Shown here: piece after piece, positions 33,692 to 42,755 of the stretch
Numbering within the stretch: position 1 is the first letter of the stretch
Layout of the letters: each line of letters starts with the position of its first letter
NCBI GenBank assembly: GCA_964636665.1
Contig: CAZWVT010000003.1
Coordinates: forward strand, 18,917 to 82,916
Direction: 5' to 3'
DNA: 64,000 bases
DNA from: JAAYLC01 sp964636665
Lineage (GTDB): Bacteria > Bacteroidota > Bacteroidia > Flavobacteriales > Flavobacteriaceae
The notes under the pieces: model-generated
Database searches by the model: none
The model's input: only the letters and a program-made list of their open reading frames with translations
Told to the model about the DNA's origin: nothing
Position numbers and translations under genes: made by a program

Positions 33692-34846
33692 ATGAATATT
33701 TCTGTAATCGGTGCCGGGACGATGGGTTCCGGAATTGCTCAAGTGGCTGCAACAGCCGGATGTAAAGTTAAACTTTATGATGTCAAAAACGAGGCATTGG
33801 AGTCTGCTCAAACGGCATTGGAAAAAATATTAAACCGTCTTATTGAAAAAGGCCGCATCGACGAACAAGAAAAAAACCGAATTCAAAGTAATATTCAATA
33901 TGTAAATACACTTCGGAAAATTAAAAGTTCCGATATGGTCATTGAAGCTATAGTTGAAGATTTGGATGTCAAACAAAAAGTGTTTTCAACGGTGGAAAAG
34001 TTTGTCAGTGAAGCATGCATTTTGGCTTCCAATACTTCTTCACTTTCTGTGGCTTCAATTGCAGCTGCATTGGAAAAACCGGAGCGTTGTATCGGGATTC
34101 ATTTTTTTAATCCTGCTCCATTAATGCGTTTGGTAGAAATGATTCCAGCTGTACAAACTTCCGAAAAAGTGCTGCAAAAATCTGTTGAAATTATTAAATC
34201 CTGGGGAAAAACTACCGCAGTTGCCAAAGATACTCCCGGATTTATCGTAAACCGTGTCGCTCGTCCTTTTTATGGAGAAGCACTGCGAATTTACGAAGAG
34301 GGAATTGCAGATTTTGCAACTATAGATTGGGCGATGAAAACCTTCGGAAACTTTAAAATGGGTCCTTTTGAATTGATGGATTTTATCGGAAATGATATAA
34401 ATTATACAGTGACTGAAACCGTATTTCAAGCCTTTTATTTTGATTCTAAATACAAACCTTCTTTTACTCAAAAACGCTATGTTGAAGCTGGATATTTGGG
34501 ACGAAAAACCGGAAGAGGCTATTACGATTATGCAAAAGATGCAGTAAATAAAGAACCTGTGATTGATGAAAATAGAGGCAATGCAATTTTTGAAAGAATA
34601 TTGGCAATGCTCATCAACGAAGCTGCAGATGCACTTTTTTGGAATATCGCTTCCGCAGAAGATATTGACAATGCGATGCAGCAGGGCGTTAATTATCCCA
34701 AAGGATTATTAGCCTGGGCAGATGAAAAAGGAATTGATTGGTGTGTGGATAAAATGGATTCACTTTTTTCAAGATATCATGAAGACAGGTATCGATGCAG
34801 TCCGTTATTGAGAGATATGTTAGAGAATGGAAAAACTTTTCATTGA
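33692..34846 (+). CDS. paaH: 3-hydroxyacyl-CoA dehydrogenase, PaaH-like
   Basis: A 384-residue NAD-dependent dehydrogenase oxidising 3-hydroxyadipyl-CoA late in phenylacetate breakdown. The Rossmann motif IGAGTMGSGIAQVAA (residues 5-19), SNTSSLSVASIA, the catalytic HFFNPAPLMRLVE (His) and KDTPGFIVNRVARPF are all present, with a C-terminal dimer domain repeated (GYLGRKTGRGYYDY). Gene symbol rests on paa context: butyryl-CoA-type paralogues look alike. It follows the gap and is convergent with the membrane protein gene 5 bp away. Confidence 0.87.
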   Translation: MNISVIGAGTMGSGIAQVAATAGCKVKLYDVKNEALESAQTALEKILNRLIEKGRIDEQEKNRIQSNIQYVNTLRKIKSSDMVIEAIVEDLDVKQKVFSTVEKFVSEACILASNTSSLSVASIAAALEKPERCIGIHFFNPAPLMRLVEMIPAVQTSEKVLQKSVEIIKSWGKTTAVAKDTPGFIVNRVARPFYGEALRIYEEGIADFATIDWAMKTFGNFKMGPFELMDFIGNDINYTVTETVFQAFYFDSKYKPSFTQKRYVEAGYLGRKTGRGYYDYAKDAVNKEPVIDENRGNAIFERILAMLINEAADALFWNIASAEDIDNAMQQGVNYPKGLLAWADEKGIDWCVDKMDSLFSRYHEDRYRCSPLLRDMLENGKTFH

Positions 34847-34851
34847 GTAAT

Positions 34852-35982
34852 TTAAATTTTACATGATGTTTTCATTATTGAATAATAAAGCAAAAACGGA
34901 ATACACAATATAAAATATGATATATCGACTATGCTGCCATAATAGGCTGCCGCAAAACCTGTGTTGATGATGTGATAGATGAAATAAACAGCTATGGAGA
35001 TGAATAAAGTAAGTCCGCTGAAGAAATAGACATCTTCCACTTTAGCACATAAAAATCCAAAAAATACAGCCATTGCTATAAAAACCAAAGTATAGCTAAA
35101 GGGGATTAAAAATGTGGATTGAACCAAAAAAGGATTCATTGTTTTGAAATCTTCAAAATGACCAATTACAAAGGGAAGGAAAGTCGTCGCAAAGGTTAAA
35201 ATGGCAATGGTTCCCATTAAAATTAGTTTCCAAAAAGTAATCCGATTTGTTTTCCACGCAAATAAAAAAGCGATTAAATACGGGATTGCAAAAACATTTC
35301 GGGTGGACAAGAACAGTCCCGTTAAAATTCCGGTAATCACTATTCGATTTAAAGTTAGTTCCTTTTGTTTATGGAAAAAAACAATTGAAAACAACACGAA
35401 AACGCTATTTGTAAAAATATTACTTCGACCTACAATTTCCCATAAATAAAACATTGAAAGACAAAGTAATAATAAAGCACTTGTAATAATATGATTTTGG
35501 ATTTTGGAATATTTCAGCAGCAAATAAAACATCACTATTCCCAATAATGAAAAAAGCCCCAATTCACCCAAGGCATAAAATGGAAGTGCCAAAATGAAAT
35601 AAAAAGGCATAGGTCCGGGCGGATTGCCGGTATTGGCTTTGGCAAAATAGGCATATTCCCCGGAAAAATAAGTTTCCCAAAAAGAAGTGATAACACTCCA
35701 TCTGTCCACTTTTAAAGTTTCAATGGGTACTTTGGATAGAACCAAATAACTGCCTAATATAAAAATTCCGATGAGCATCGCATTAAATACTTTAGGGAAT
35801 GAAATTCGCATCAGAAGGTATTTATAATTCCAAATTATAAAATAAATTCCGGCAATAAGGATTGAAAATGGGAGATACCAATCTGTAATCCTATTGGAAT
35901 ATTTAATACAGAAAATAAAATTGACAAGAACAAAAAAGAAGAATGCGATATTCGTTTTGTCTAAAATCCTGTTGCGCCGCAT
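34852..35982 (-). CDS. Polytopic membrane protein, glycosyltransferase-like (GT-C type)
   Basis: A 376-residue protein with about ten membrane segments. Loops such as DRWSVITSFWETYFSGEYAY, FAKANTGNPPGPMPFYFI and WEIVGRSNIF resemble DUF2029/GT-C lipid-linked sugar transferases, but I see no definite catalytic motif. It starts within 1 bp of the stop of the GT2 gene upstream, so they form one operon. Envelope glycosylation is the likely theme. The partner GT2 gene is disrupted. Confidence 0.6.
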   Translation of the reverse strand: MRRNRILDKTNIAFFFFVLVNFIFCIKYSNRITDWYLPFSILIAGIYFIIWNYKYLLMRISFPKVFNAMLIGIFILGSYLVLSKVPIETLKVDRWSVITSFWETYFSGEYAYFAKANTGNPPGPMPFYFILALPFYALGELGLFSLLGIVMFYLLLKYSKIQNHIITSALLLLCLSMFYLWEIVGRSNIFTNSVFVLFSIVFFHKQKELTLNRIVITGILTGLFLSTRNVFAIPYLIAFLFAWKTNRITFWKLILMGTIAILTFATTFLPFVIGHFEDFKTMNPFLVQSTFLIPFSYTLVFIAMAVFFGFLCAKVEDVYFFSGLTLFISIAVYFIYHIINTGFAAAYYGSIVDISYFILCIPFLLYYSIMKTSCKI

Positions 35983-36722
35983 TACCTAAAGAGTTTTGAA
36001 GACCGGATTTTATTTTTGTCCAAAAAATAGACTATCGATGTTTTCAATACGCCAAAACCGTAGGTAACACTTCTTGAAAAATTAATGGATGAGGCTTCGG
36101 TAAAATATTTTGTAGGACAGGTTATTTCTGCAATTTCATATCCTTTGTGGAAAATCTGAGCCAGCATTTGATTGTCGAAAACAAAGTCATCCGAATTTTT
36201 GTTGAAATCAATATCCAACAATACTTTTCTGGAAAAAGCGCGATAACCTGTGTGATATTCTGCCAGCTTTTGATTCATAAGCACATTTTGCGTGAAAGTC
36301 AACATACGGTTTGCAATGTATTTATACATAGGCATACCACCCTTTAAAGCGCCTTTTCCTAAAATTCTGGAGCCGATGACAACTTGGTACACTTCATTTG
36401 CAATAAGATGGCTCATAGATGGTATTAACCGAGGATCGTATTGATAATCCGGATGAAGCATAATGACGATATCTGCTCCCAATTCCAAAGCTTTGTTGTA
36501 ACAAGTTTTTTGGTTTCCACCATATCCTGTGTTTTTTTCGTGTATGATGATGTGTTCAATTCCTATCTTTCGGGCTACTTCTACAGTATTATCTGTGCTC
36601 ATATCATCCACTAAAATCACGGAATCGACAATGTCAAAAGGAATTTAACTATAAGTTTTTTGAAGTGTTTGCGAGGCGTTGTAGGCAGGAAGAACAACAA
36701 TTATTTTTTTATTATTTAGCAC
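35982..36722 (-). pseudogene. Family 2 glycosyltransferase broken by an in-frame stop codon
   Basis: The complete frame can be read from a GTG at 36722: LNNKKIIVVLPAYNASQTL..., then an in-frame TAA at 36645-36647, then IPFDIVDSVILVDDMSTDNT and a full GT2 domain (LHPDYQYDPRLIPSM, KYIANRMLTF, TGYRAFSRKVLLDIDF). The frame is unchanged on both sides of the stop. The expected residue there is Glu (GAA to TAA is one substitution). The downstream part (from GTG 36620, 212 residues) lacks the first nucleotide-binding strand VVLPAYN, so a restart product would be defective. A sequencing or assembly error is the main alternative. Confidence 0.8.
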
Positions 36723-36848
36723 TGTTATTTCTATATTTTAATGAGTATCGTCTGTAAATAATCGTTTTAAAAAAATGAATTAGATTGAAATTATATAATA
36801 TTCCTGAACAATTCTTTATTTCGGTGCAAGAATAGTTACAGTATTTGA

Positions 36849-36882
36849 CAAATATATGATTATTGCCAATAAAAAAAGTCAA
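36849..36882 (-). promoter_or_regulatory. Candidate promoter of the GT2/membrane-protein operon
   Basis: Minus strand: TTG (36880-36882), 23 bp, then TATATTTG (36849-36856). The leader to the GTG would be about 120 nt. The remaining divergent region up to PaaY shows no other signal. Confidence 0.45.
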
Positions 36883-36950
36883 ATACTATTCGGAACGTTA
36901 TCGCATGTTTATCAAATTTCAGATAACTTGCGCTTTCAAATTCAACAGTT

Positions 36951-37547
36951 ATGATTTATTCATTTAAAGGTCATATTCCGGTGGTTCATGAATCCAGTTT
37001 TGTCCATCCTTTGGCTGCTGTCACCGGAAATGTAATCATCGGGAAAAACTGCTATATCGGTCCCGGTGCTGCCATTCGCGGAGATTGGGGAGAGATTATT
37101 TTGGAAGATGGAGTGAATGTGCAAGAAAATTGTACCGTTCACATGTTTCCGGGGAAATCCATTGTGCTAAAAGAAAGTGCCCACGTAGGCCACGGTGCCA
37201 TTATTCACGGTGCCAATCTCGGAAAAAACTGCCTTATCGGAATGAACAGTGTGATTATGGACGGAGCAACAATCGGCGATGAATGTATCGTTGGCGCATT
37301 GACTTTTGTAAAAGCAGATGAAATCTTTCCTTCCCGAAAATTGATTGTGGGCAATCCGGCACGCATCGTGAAGGACATTGCCGATGAAATGATTGAATGG
37401 AAAACAGCAGGAACGCGACTTTATCAGCAACTTCCGGCAGATTGTCATCAGCGTTTGAAAGAAGTTGAACCTTTGAGAGCAATTCCTGAAAACCGTCCGA
37501 TTCAGGAAGATTTTTATCGAACTTTAAATGAATTTAGAAAAAAATAA
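36951..37547 (+). CDS. paaY: Hexapeptide-repeat protein PaaY (gamma-carbonic-anhydrase-like thioesterase)
   Basis: A 198-residue left-handed beta-helix protein. Hexapeptide repeats (AVTGNVIIGKNCYIGPGAAI onwards) carry the metal-binding histidines in VHMFPG, AHVGHGAIIHGA, as in gamma carbonic anhydrases. The C-terminal helical tail (EMIEWKTAGTRLYQQLPADC) is characteristic of PaaY. PaaY hydrolyses a dead-end CoA adduct formed in phenylacetate degradation. It lies away from the main cluster, behind the GT genes. A general gamma-CA-like role is the alternative. Confidence 0.85.
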   Translation: MIYSFKGHIPVVHESSFVHPLAAVTGNVIIGKNCYIGPGAAIRGDWGEIILEDGVNVQENCTVHMFPGKSIVLKESAHVGHGAIIHGANLGKNCLIGMNSVIMDGATIGDECIVGALTFVKADEIFPSRKLIVGNPARIVKDIADEMIEWKTAGTRLYQQLPADCHQRLKEVEPLRAIPENRPIQEDFYRTLNEFRKK

Positions 37548-37604
37548 AAAAATCAATCCCACGTTAAGTTTGCTTGTTGGTTATTTGACAAAAAGGAGAC
37601 TGCA

Positions 37605-37618
37605 ATGAATTAATTCAT
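37605..37618. repeat. 14-bp perfect palindrome
   Basis: ATGAATTAATTCAT lies in the 227-bp space before the branched-chain dehydrogenase operon. It could be an operator, but AT-rich palindromes arise often. The rest of this space shows no hairpin terminator and no clear promoter box. Confidence 0.3.
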
Positions 37619-37774
37619 AATTCGTAATAATCTCACTGTCGATTTTTTTGATTTCAAAAATCTTTAATTTCCAAAACGAAAAAAGAATTGTGTATTTTCG
37701 CAAAGGCTCAAAGCTCTGTTAGGGAATTAATAGAAGCTATAAACTTTTTAAAACAGCTAAAAATATAAGCGACG

Positions 37775-39097
37775 ATGAGCGATAAAAAAGAATTCCAAAC
37801 AATCCAGGAATTTAAACTCCCGAAAATGGGAGAAAGCATTACCGAAGGAACGATTATAGAATGGCATATTGACGAGGGACAATCTTTTAATGAAGGGGAT
37901 GTCCTTTTGGAAGTTGCCACCGATAAAGTGGACAATGAAGTGCCGGCACCTTTTTCGGGAATTTTGATTTCAAAAAATTTCGAAAACGGCGATGTGGTGA
38001 AAATTGGAACAGTTATCGCCACCCTAGAAGCTGCCGAGGAAAGCAGCATTCCGAAAAAAGAACAAAGCACACCAAAAGCGGAAAACAAAAAACGCGCAGT
38101 CAAAGAAAAATCTCCGGCAAAAAACGTTCAAAGTCAGGCTTCACAAACAGCGACATTTACAGTTAATAAAAACCTTTTTATTTCTCCACTGGTAGATTCC
38201 ATCGCACGTAAAAATCACATGAGCTATGAAGAACTCGCCAGAATTCCTGCAACCGGAAAAGATGGAAGACTGAGAAAAAGTGATATTTTTCGATACATTG
38301 AAGAGGGACGTCCATATAAATTTGCACAGCCTGTAGCACCACCTTCAGGATTTCAGATTCCTGACCTCAAATTCGATAAAGGAACCGGAAAACGCATTCC
38401 AATGGACAGGATGCGGCAAATGATTTCCGACCATATGGTTTACAGCAAACACAATTCTCCTCATGTTACAGCTTATGTAGAGGCAGATTTAACCGATATG
38501 GCAACTTGGAGAGAACGAAATAAAAATATTTTTTTAGATAAATACGGTTATAAACTTACTTACACTCCGTTATTTATTGAATGTGTGACCAAAGCCATTC
38601 AAGATTTTCCGATGATTAATTCCACCTTGGATGAGTCGGATATTATTGTCAAGGAAGCAATCAATATAGGAATGGCAACGGCTTTGCCTTCAGGGAATTT
38701 AATTGTTCCTGTGGTAAAAAACGCCGATAAATTGAATCTTCCAGAATTGGCAAAAACCATCAATTCATTGGCTCAAAAAGCAAGAGAAAATAAATTAAAA
38801 GCAGATGACACCAAAGGAAGCACGTTTACAATTAGCAATGTCGGAACATTTGGAAGCTTGATGGGTACGCCGATTATCAACCAACCGGAAGCCGCAATTT
38901 TAGCCACAGGAATTATAAAGAAAAGAGCAGAAGTTATGGAATATGAAGACGGAGATGTTATTGAAATCCGTCATATTATGGTGCTTTCACTTTCTTTTGA
39001 CCACAGAATCGTCGATGGTTATCTCGCCGGTTCGTTTTTGAGAAAAATTGCAGATTATATGGAAGATTTCGGTAGAAAAGAGAATATAAAAAATTAA
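37775..39097 (+). CDS. Dihydrolipoyl acyltransferase (E2) of a branched-chain 2-oxoacid dehydrogenase
   Basis: A 440-residue E2. One N-terminal lipoyl domain (LPKMGESITEG...EVATDKVDNEVPAPF, lipoylated Lys51) is followed by a charged linker, a peripheral subunit-binding domain (about 140-180, SPLVDSIARKNHMSYEELAR) and the catalytic acyltransferase domain ending SLSFDHRIVDGYLAG with the active His/Asp. It is followed within 2 bp by ilvE and then the fused E1, so the complex should act on branched-chain 2-oxoacids. E3 is not in this window. Confidence 0.92.
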   Translation: MSDKKEFQTIQEFKLPKMGESITEGTIIEWHIDEGQSFNEGDVLLEVATDKVDNEVPAPFSGILISKNFENGDVVKIGTVIATLEAAEESSIPKKEQSTPKAENKKRAVKEKSPAKNVQSQASQTATFTVNKNLFISPLVDSIARKNHMSYEELARIPATGKDGRLRKSDIFRYIEEGRPYKFAQPVAPPSGFQIPDLKFDKGTGKRIPMDRMRQMISDHMVYSKHNSPHVTAYVEADLTDMATWRERNKNIFLDKYGYKLTYTPLFIECVTKAIQDFPMINSTLDESDIIVKEAINIGMATALPSGNLIVPVVKNADKLNLPELAKTINSLAQKARENKLKADDTKGSTFTISNVGTFGSLMGTPIINQPEAAILATGIIKKRAEVMEYEDGDVIEIRHIMVLSLSFDHRIVDGYLAGSFLRKIADYMEDFGRKENIKN

Positions 39098-39099
39098 TT

Positions 39100-40161
39100 A
39101 TGGGAACTCAGATTAAAATAAACCGCACACAAAATTCAAAATTAGCATCCTTAGATTTTAACAATATTCCGTTGGGACGAACTTTTACAGACCATTTATT
39201 TATTTGTGAATATTACGACGGAGAATGGCGAGATATGCGAATTGAACCGATGGAAAATATCTCAATTCATCCGGCAACGATGGCATTACATTACGGTCAA
39301 GCGATTTTTGAAGGGATGAAAGCTACCTTGTCCAAAGACAATCAACCGTTGCTTTTTCGACCTGAACAAAATGCAAAAAGATTTAACTTCAGCGCATCAA
39401 GACTTGGAATGCCGACCGTTCCTGAGGATTTGTTTTTGGAAGCTTTAAACAAATTAATAGGGATGGATGCGGATTGGATTCCTCCGACTGAAGGAAGTGC
39501 ATTGTACATTCGACCTTTTATGTTTGCCGACGAAGGATTTATCGGAATGCGTGCTGCAAATTCCTATAAATTTATGATTATTTGTTCGCCCTCAGGTCCT
39601 TTGTACAACAAACCCATTAAATTATATGCAGAAACCGATTACATCCGTGCAGCCAACGGAGGCACCGGCGAAGCCAAAGCAGCAGGAAATTATGCCGCCG
39701 CAGTACTGCCAACGGAAAAAGCAAAAGCAAAAGGATACGACCAAGTTCTTTGGTTGGATGCTGCAGAACACAAATACATTCAGGAAGTAGGAACGATGAA
39801 TATTTTCTTTAAAATAAAAAATCAATTCATCACGCCTAATTTGGACGGTTCCATCCTTGCCGGAATTACCCGAGACAGCGTCATTACCTTATTGAAAGAT
39901 AAAGGTTACGAAGTTGTAGAAAGACCGATTACGATTGATGAAATCATTGAAAGTGCAGAAAACGGAAGTCTGGAAGAAGCATTCGGAACCGGAACAGCGG
40001 TTTTTATCGCCCGAATTGAATCCATCGGTTATAAAGACAAAAAGATTACAGTTTCCAAGGAAAGTCCCGTTGCCGATTGGGTTACAGATACAATGAATGC
40101 AATCCGTTCGGGAAGCATGCCAGATAAATTCAATTGGATGAAAAAAGTCGAAAGAATTTAA
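39100..40161 (+). CDS. ilvE: Branched-chain amino acid aminotransferase IlvE
   Basis: A 353-residue class IV PLP enzyme interconverting Val, Leu and Ile with their 2-oxoacids. The predicted PLP Lys is Lys193 in EAKAAGNYAAAV, with YIRPFMFADEG and the signature VLWLDAAEHKYIQEVGTMNI further on. It sits 2 bp after the E2 gene and 46 bp before the E1 gene, so it feeds the dehydrogenase directly. The pathway would supply branched acyl-CoA primers for the iso-fatty acids typical of flavobacteria (inference). Confidence 0.95.
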   Translation: MGTQIKINRTQNSKLASLDFNNIPLGRTFTDHLFICEYYDGEWRDMRIEPMENISIHPATMALHYGQAIFEGMKATLSKDNQPLLFRPEQNAKRFNFSASRLGMPTVPEDLFLEALNKLIGMDADWIPPTEGSALYIRPFMFADEGFIGMRAANSYKFMIICSPSGPLYNKPIKLYAETDYIRAANGGTGEAKAAGNYAAAVLPTEKAKAKGYDQVLWLDAAEHKYIQEVGTMNIFFKIKNQFITPNLDGSILAGITRDSVITLLKDKGYEVVERPITIDEIIESAENGSLEEAFGTGTAVFIARIESIGYKDKKITVSKESPVADWVTDTMNAIRSGSMPDKFNWMKKVERI

Positions 40162-40207
40162 TTTGCTCTTATTTAAAATCAGTTTTTAAGCTTAAAATAA
40201 AAACACA

Positions 40208-42289
40208 ATGTCGCGTACGCAAATAAAAACTACAAATACGATTGATAAAAAAATTCTTGAAAAAGCTTTCAGATATTTGGTTACAGCCAAATCAATGACT
40301 GAAATTTACGAGGAGAATTTTAAGATTGTTTCTAAATATGTTCATGCAACTTCACGTGGTCATGAAATTATTCAAATAGCCTTGGGAATGCAGCTTTTGT
40401 CTCACGACTACGTATTTCCTTATTATCGCGACGATTCCATTTTATTATCCATTGGAATGACACCTTATGAACTGATGCTTCAAGTATTGGCGAAAAAGGA
40501 CGACCCTTTTTCAGGTGGACGGACTTATTATTCTCATCCGAGTTTACGCGATGACGACAAACCAAAAATACCGCATCAAAGTTCGGCTACGGGAATGCAA
40601 GCCATTCCGGCTACAGGAGTTGCTTTGGGATTTTGGTATAAAGAATCCGAAAATTTATCTGACAATCAAACATCAAAACCTGTTGTTGTATGCAGCTTAG
40701 GGGATGCCTCTGTTACGGAAGGTGAAGTTGCGGAAGCATTTCAGATGGCAGTTTTAAAGAAGCTTCCCATACTTTATTTAGTTCAAGACAACGGTTGGGA
40801 TATTTCTGCAAATCGGGAAGAAACACGCGCTCAAAATGCTTTTGAATATGCACAAGGTTTTAAAGGTCTCGAAGCCATCTCAATTGACGGAACTGATTTT
40901 CTTGAAAGTTATCAAACCATTTCAGATGTAATTGAAAAAATCCGAACCGAACGTCGTCCGTTTTTGATTCATGCAAAAGTACCGCTGCTAAATCATCACA
41001 CTTCCGGAGTTAGAATGGAATTTTACAGAGATGATTTGGATGAAGCACGTTTGCGCGATCCGTATCCAAAACTTAAAAATTTATTGTTGGAAGAAGGATT
41101 TACAAAAGAAGAACTCCAGGCGGCCGAAAAAGAAATATATAAGCAAGTAGAAAAAGATTTGACACGAGCAATGAAAGCGCCCGATCCCGAACCTGAGGAT
41201 TTATTTACCCACGATTTTGCGCCAACGCCAATTGTATCTGAAACAGGAGAACGTTCTCCCGCCGATGCAGAACGTGTTGTTATGGTAGATTGTGCACTAT
41301 CAGCTTTAGAAGAAATCATGCGCAAACATCCGGAATCGTTATTATACGGTCAAGATGTTGGAAGAAGACTGGGTGGTGTTTTTAGAGAAGCTGCAACCTT
41401 GGCTGAAAAGTTCGGAGATAATCGCGTTTTTAATACGCCCATTCAAGAAGCTTTTATCGTCGGATCCACCGTTGGAATGAGTGCCGTAGGGCTTAAACCC
41501 GTAGTTGAAGTTCAATTTGCCGATTATATTTGGCCGGGATTAAACCAACTTTTTACCGAAGTGAGCCGGAGTAATTACCTTTCCGACGGAAAATGGCCGG
41601 TTTCCATGGTTTTGAGAGTGCCAATCGGTGCTTATGGAAGCGGAGGTCCTTATCATTCTTCATCGGTTGAAAGTGTGGTGACCAATATCCGCGGATTGAA
41701 AATTGCATATCCAAGTAACGGCGCTGATTTAAAAGGATTGATGAAAGCAGCTTTCTACGATCCGAATCCTGTTGTTATCTTTGAACACAAAGGTTTGTAT
41801 TGGAGTAAATTAAAAGGCACCAAAATGGCAACTTCAATACTGCCGTCGGAGGATTATATTTTGCCTTTCGGAAAAGCAAATCTCGTTCAGGAAATATGGA
41901 AAGAAGATTCCCAAGAAACTTTGTCAATCATCACTTATGGAATGGGTGTTCACTGGGCATTAAATGCTTCGGAAGAATTGGAAATGCAAGACCGGATTGA
42001 AATCGTTGATTTGCGAAGTTTACATCCGATTGATTACGATACGATATACAAATCTGTCAAAAAATGTGGCAAGTGTTTAATCGTTACCGAAGAACCTTCC
42101 GAAAATGGATTCAGCCGCGGTCTTCAAGGAAAAATTCAGGAAGAATGTTTCAGAGAACTCGATGCTCCGGTGATGCTTATCGGTTCTGAAAATATGCCGG
42201 CAATTCCATTGAATGCTATGCTGGAAGAAACGATGATTCCTTCTACCGAAAAAGTTAAAACCAAAATTCTGGAAGTTTTGGATTATTAA
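40208..42289 (+). CDS. Fused E1 alpha-beta subunit of a branched-chain 2-oxoacid dehydrogenase
   Basis: A 693-residue fusion. Residues 1-330 are E1-alpha, with the thiamine-diphosphate motif LGDASVTEGEVAEAFQ...VQDNGWDIS. Residues about 350-693 are E1-beta (ALEEIMRKHPESLLYGQDVG, FNTPIQEAFIVGSTVGMS, VVEVQFADYIWPG, LRVPIGAYGSGGPYHSSSVE). The two are normally separate proteins; the single-chain form is common in Bacteroidota. With E2 and IlvE it oxidatively decarboxylates branched-chain 2-oxoacids to acyl-CoA. Confidence 0.93.
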   Translation: MSRTQIKTTNTIDKKILEKAFRYLVTAKSMTEIYEENFKIVSKYVHATSRGHEIIQIALGMQLLSHDYVFPYYRDDSILLSIGMTPYELMLQVLAKKDDPFSGGRTYYSHPSLRDDDKPKIPHQSSATGMQAIPATGVALGFWYKESENLSDNQTSKPVVVCSLGDASVTEGEVAEAFQMAVLKKLPILYLVQDNGWDISANREETRAQNAFEYAQGFKGLEAISIDGTDFLESYQTISDVIEKIRTERRPFLIHAKVPLLNHHTSGVRMEFYRDDLDEARLRDPYPKLKNLLLEEGFTKEELQAAEKEIYKQVEKDLTRAMKAPDPEPEDLFTHDFAPTPIVSETGERSPADAERVVMVDCALSALEEIMRKHPESLLYGQDVGRRLGGVFREAATLAEKFGDNRVFNTPIQEAFIVGSTVGMSAVGLKPVVEVQFADYIWPGLNQLFTEVSRSNYLSDGKWPVSMVLRVPIGAYGSGGPYHSSSVESVVTNIRGLKIAYPSNGADLKGLMKAAFYDPNPVVIFEHKGLYWSKLKGTKMATSILPSEDYILPFGKANLVQEIWKEDSQETLSIITYGMGVHWALNASEELEMQDRIEIVDLRSLHPIDYDTIYKSVKKCGKCLIVTEEPSENGFSRGLQGKIQEECFRELDAPVMLIGSENMPAIPLNAMLEETMIPSTEKVKTKILEVLDY

Positions 42290-42321
42290 TTAGAACTTAT
42301 AAATTTCTTTATTCAAAAGTT

Positions 42322-42648
42322 ATGAATCTTGAAAACGCACAAAAAGCTGTTGACGAATGGATTAAAGCACATGGCGTTCGTTATTTTGACGAATTGACAA
42401 ATATGGCGCAGCTCACAGAAGAAGTAGGCGAAGTCGCTCGGATTATTGCAAGACGTTATGGCGAACAAAGCGAAAAAGAAGAAGACAAAAAGAAAGATTT
42501 GGGTGAAGAACTTGCCGACGTAGTTTTTGTGGTTCTCTGTTTGGCAAATCAGACGGGAATTAATTTGGAAGAATCGTTTAAAAAGAAATTGGAATACAAA
42601 ACAAAACGCGACCACGACCGTCATCATACCAATGAAAAATTGCGTTGA
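42322..42648 (+). CDS. MazG-like nucleotide pyrophosphohydrolase
   Basis: A 108-residue all-alpha protein with the MazG metal-binding pattern EEVGEVARIIARRYGE followed by DLGEELADVVFVVLCLAN (ExxE ... ExxD). Proteins of this size hydrolyse non-canonical or excess (d)NTPs. It is 32 bp after the E1 gene, possibly co-transcribed. The exact substrate is not visible. Confidence 0.87.
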   Translation: MNLENAQKAVDEWIKAHGVRYFDELTNMAQLTEEVGEVARIIARRYGEQSEKEEDKKKDLGEELADVVFVVLCLANQTGINLEESFKKKLEYKTKRDHDRHHTNEKLR

Positions 42649-42716
42649 GCATGCGTACTAATACGTACTTTTTGATAATTTTAGAATGATTTATAATTTT
42701 AAAATGTTAAATCACT

Positions 42717-42724
42717 TATATTTG
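42717..42724 (+). promoter_or_regulatory. Candidate -7 box of the mevalonate kinase gene
   Basis: TATATTTG matches TAnnTTTG, 31 bp before the start codon; no -33 TTG at the normal distance. Confidence 0.4.
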
Positions 42725-42755
42725 CCTTAATTTAAGTGGCTTAAACTCACACATT

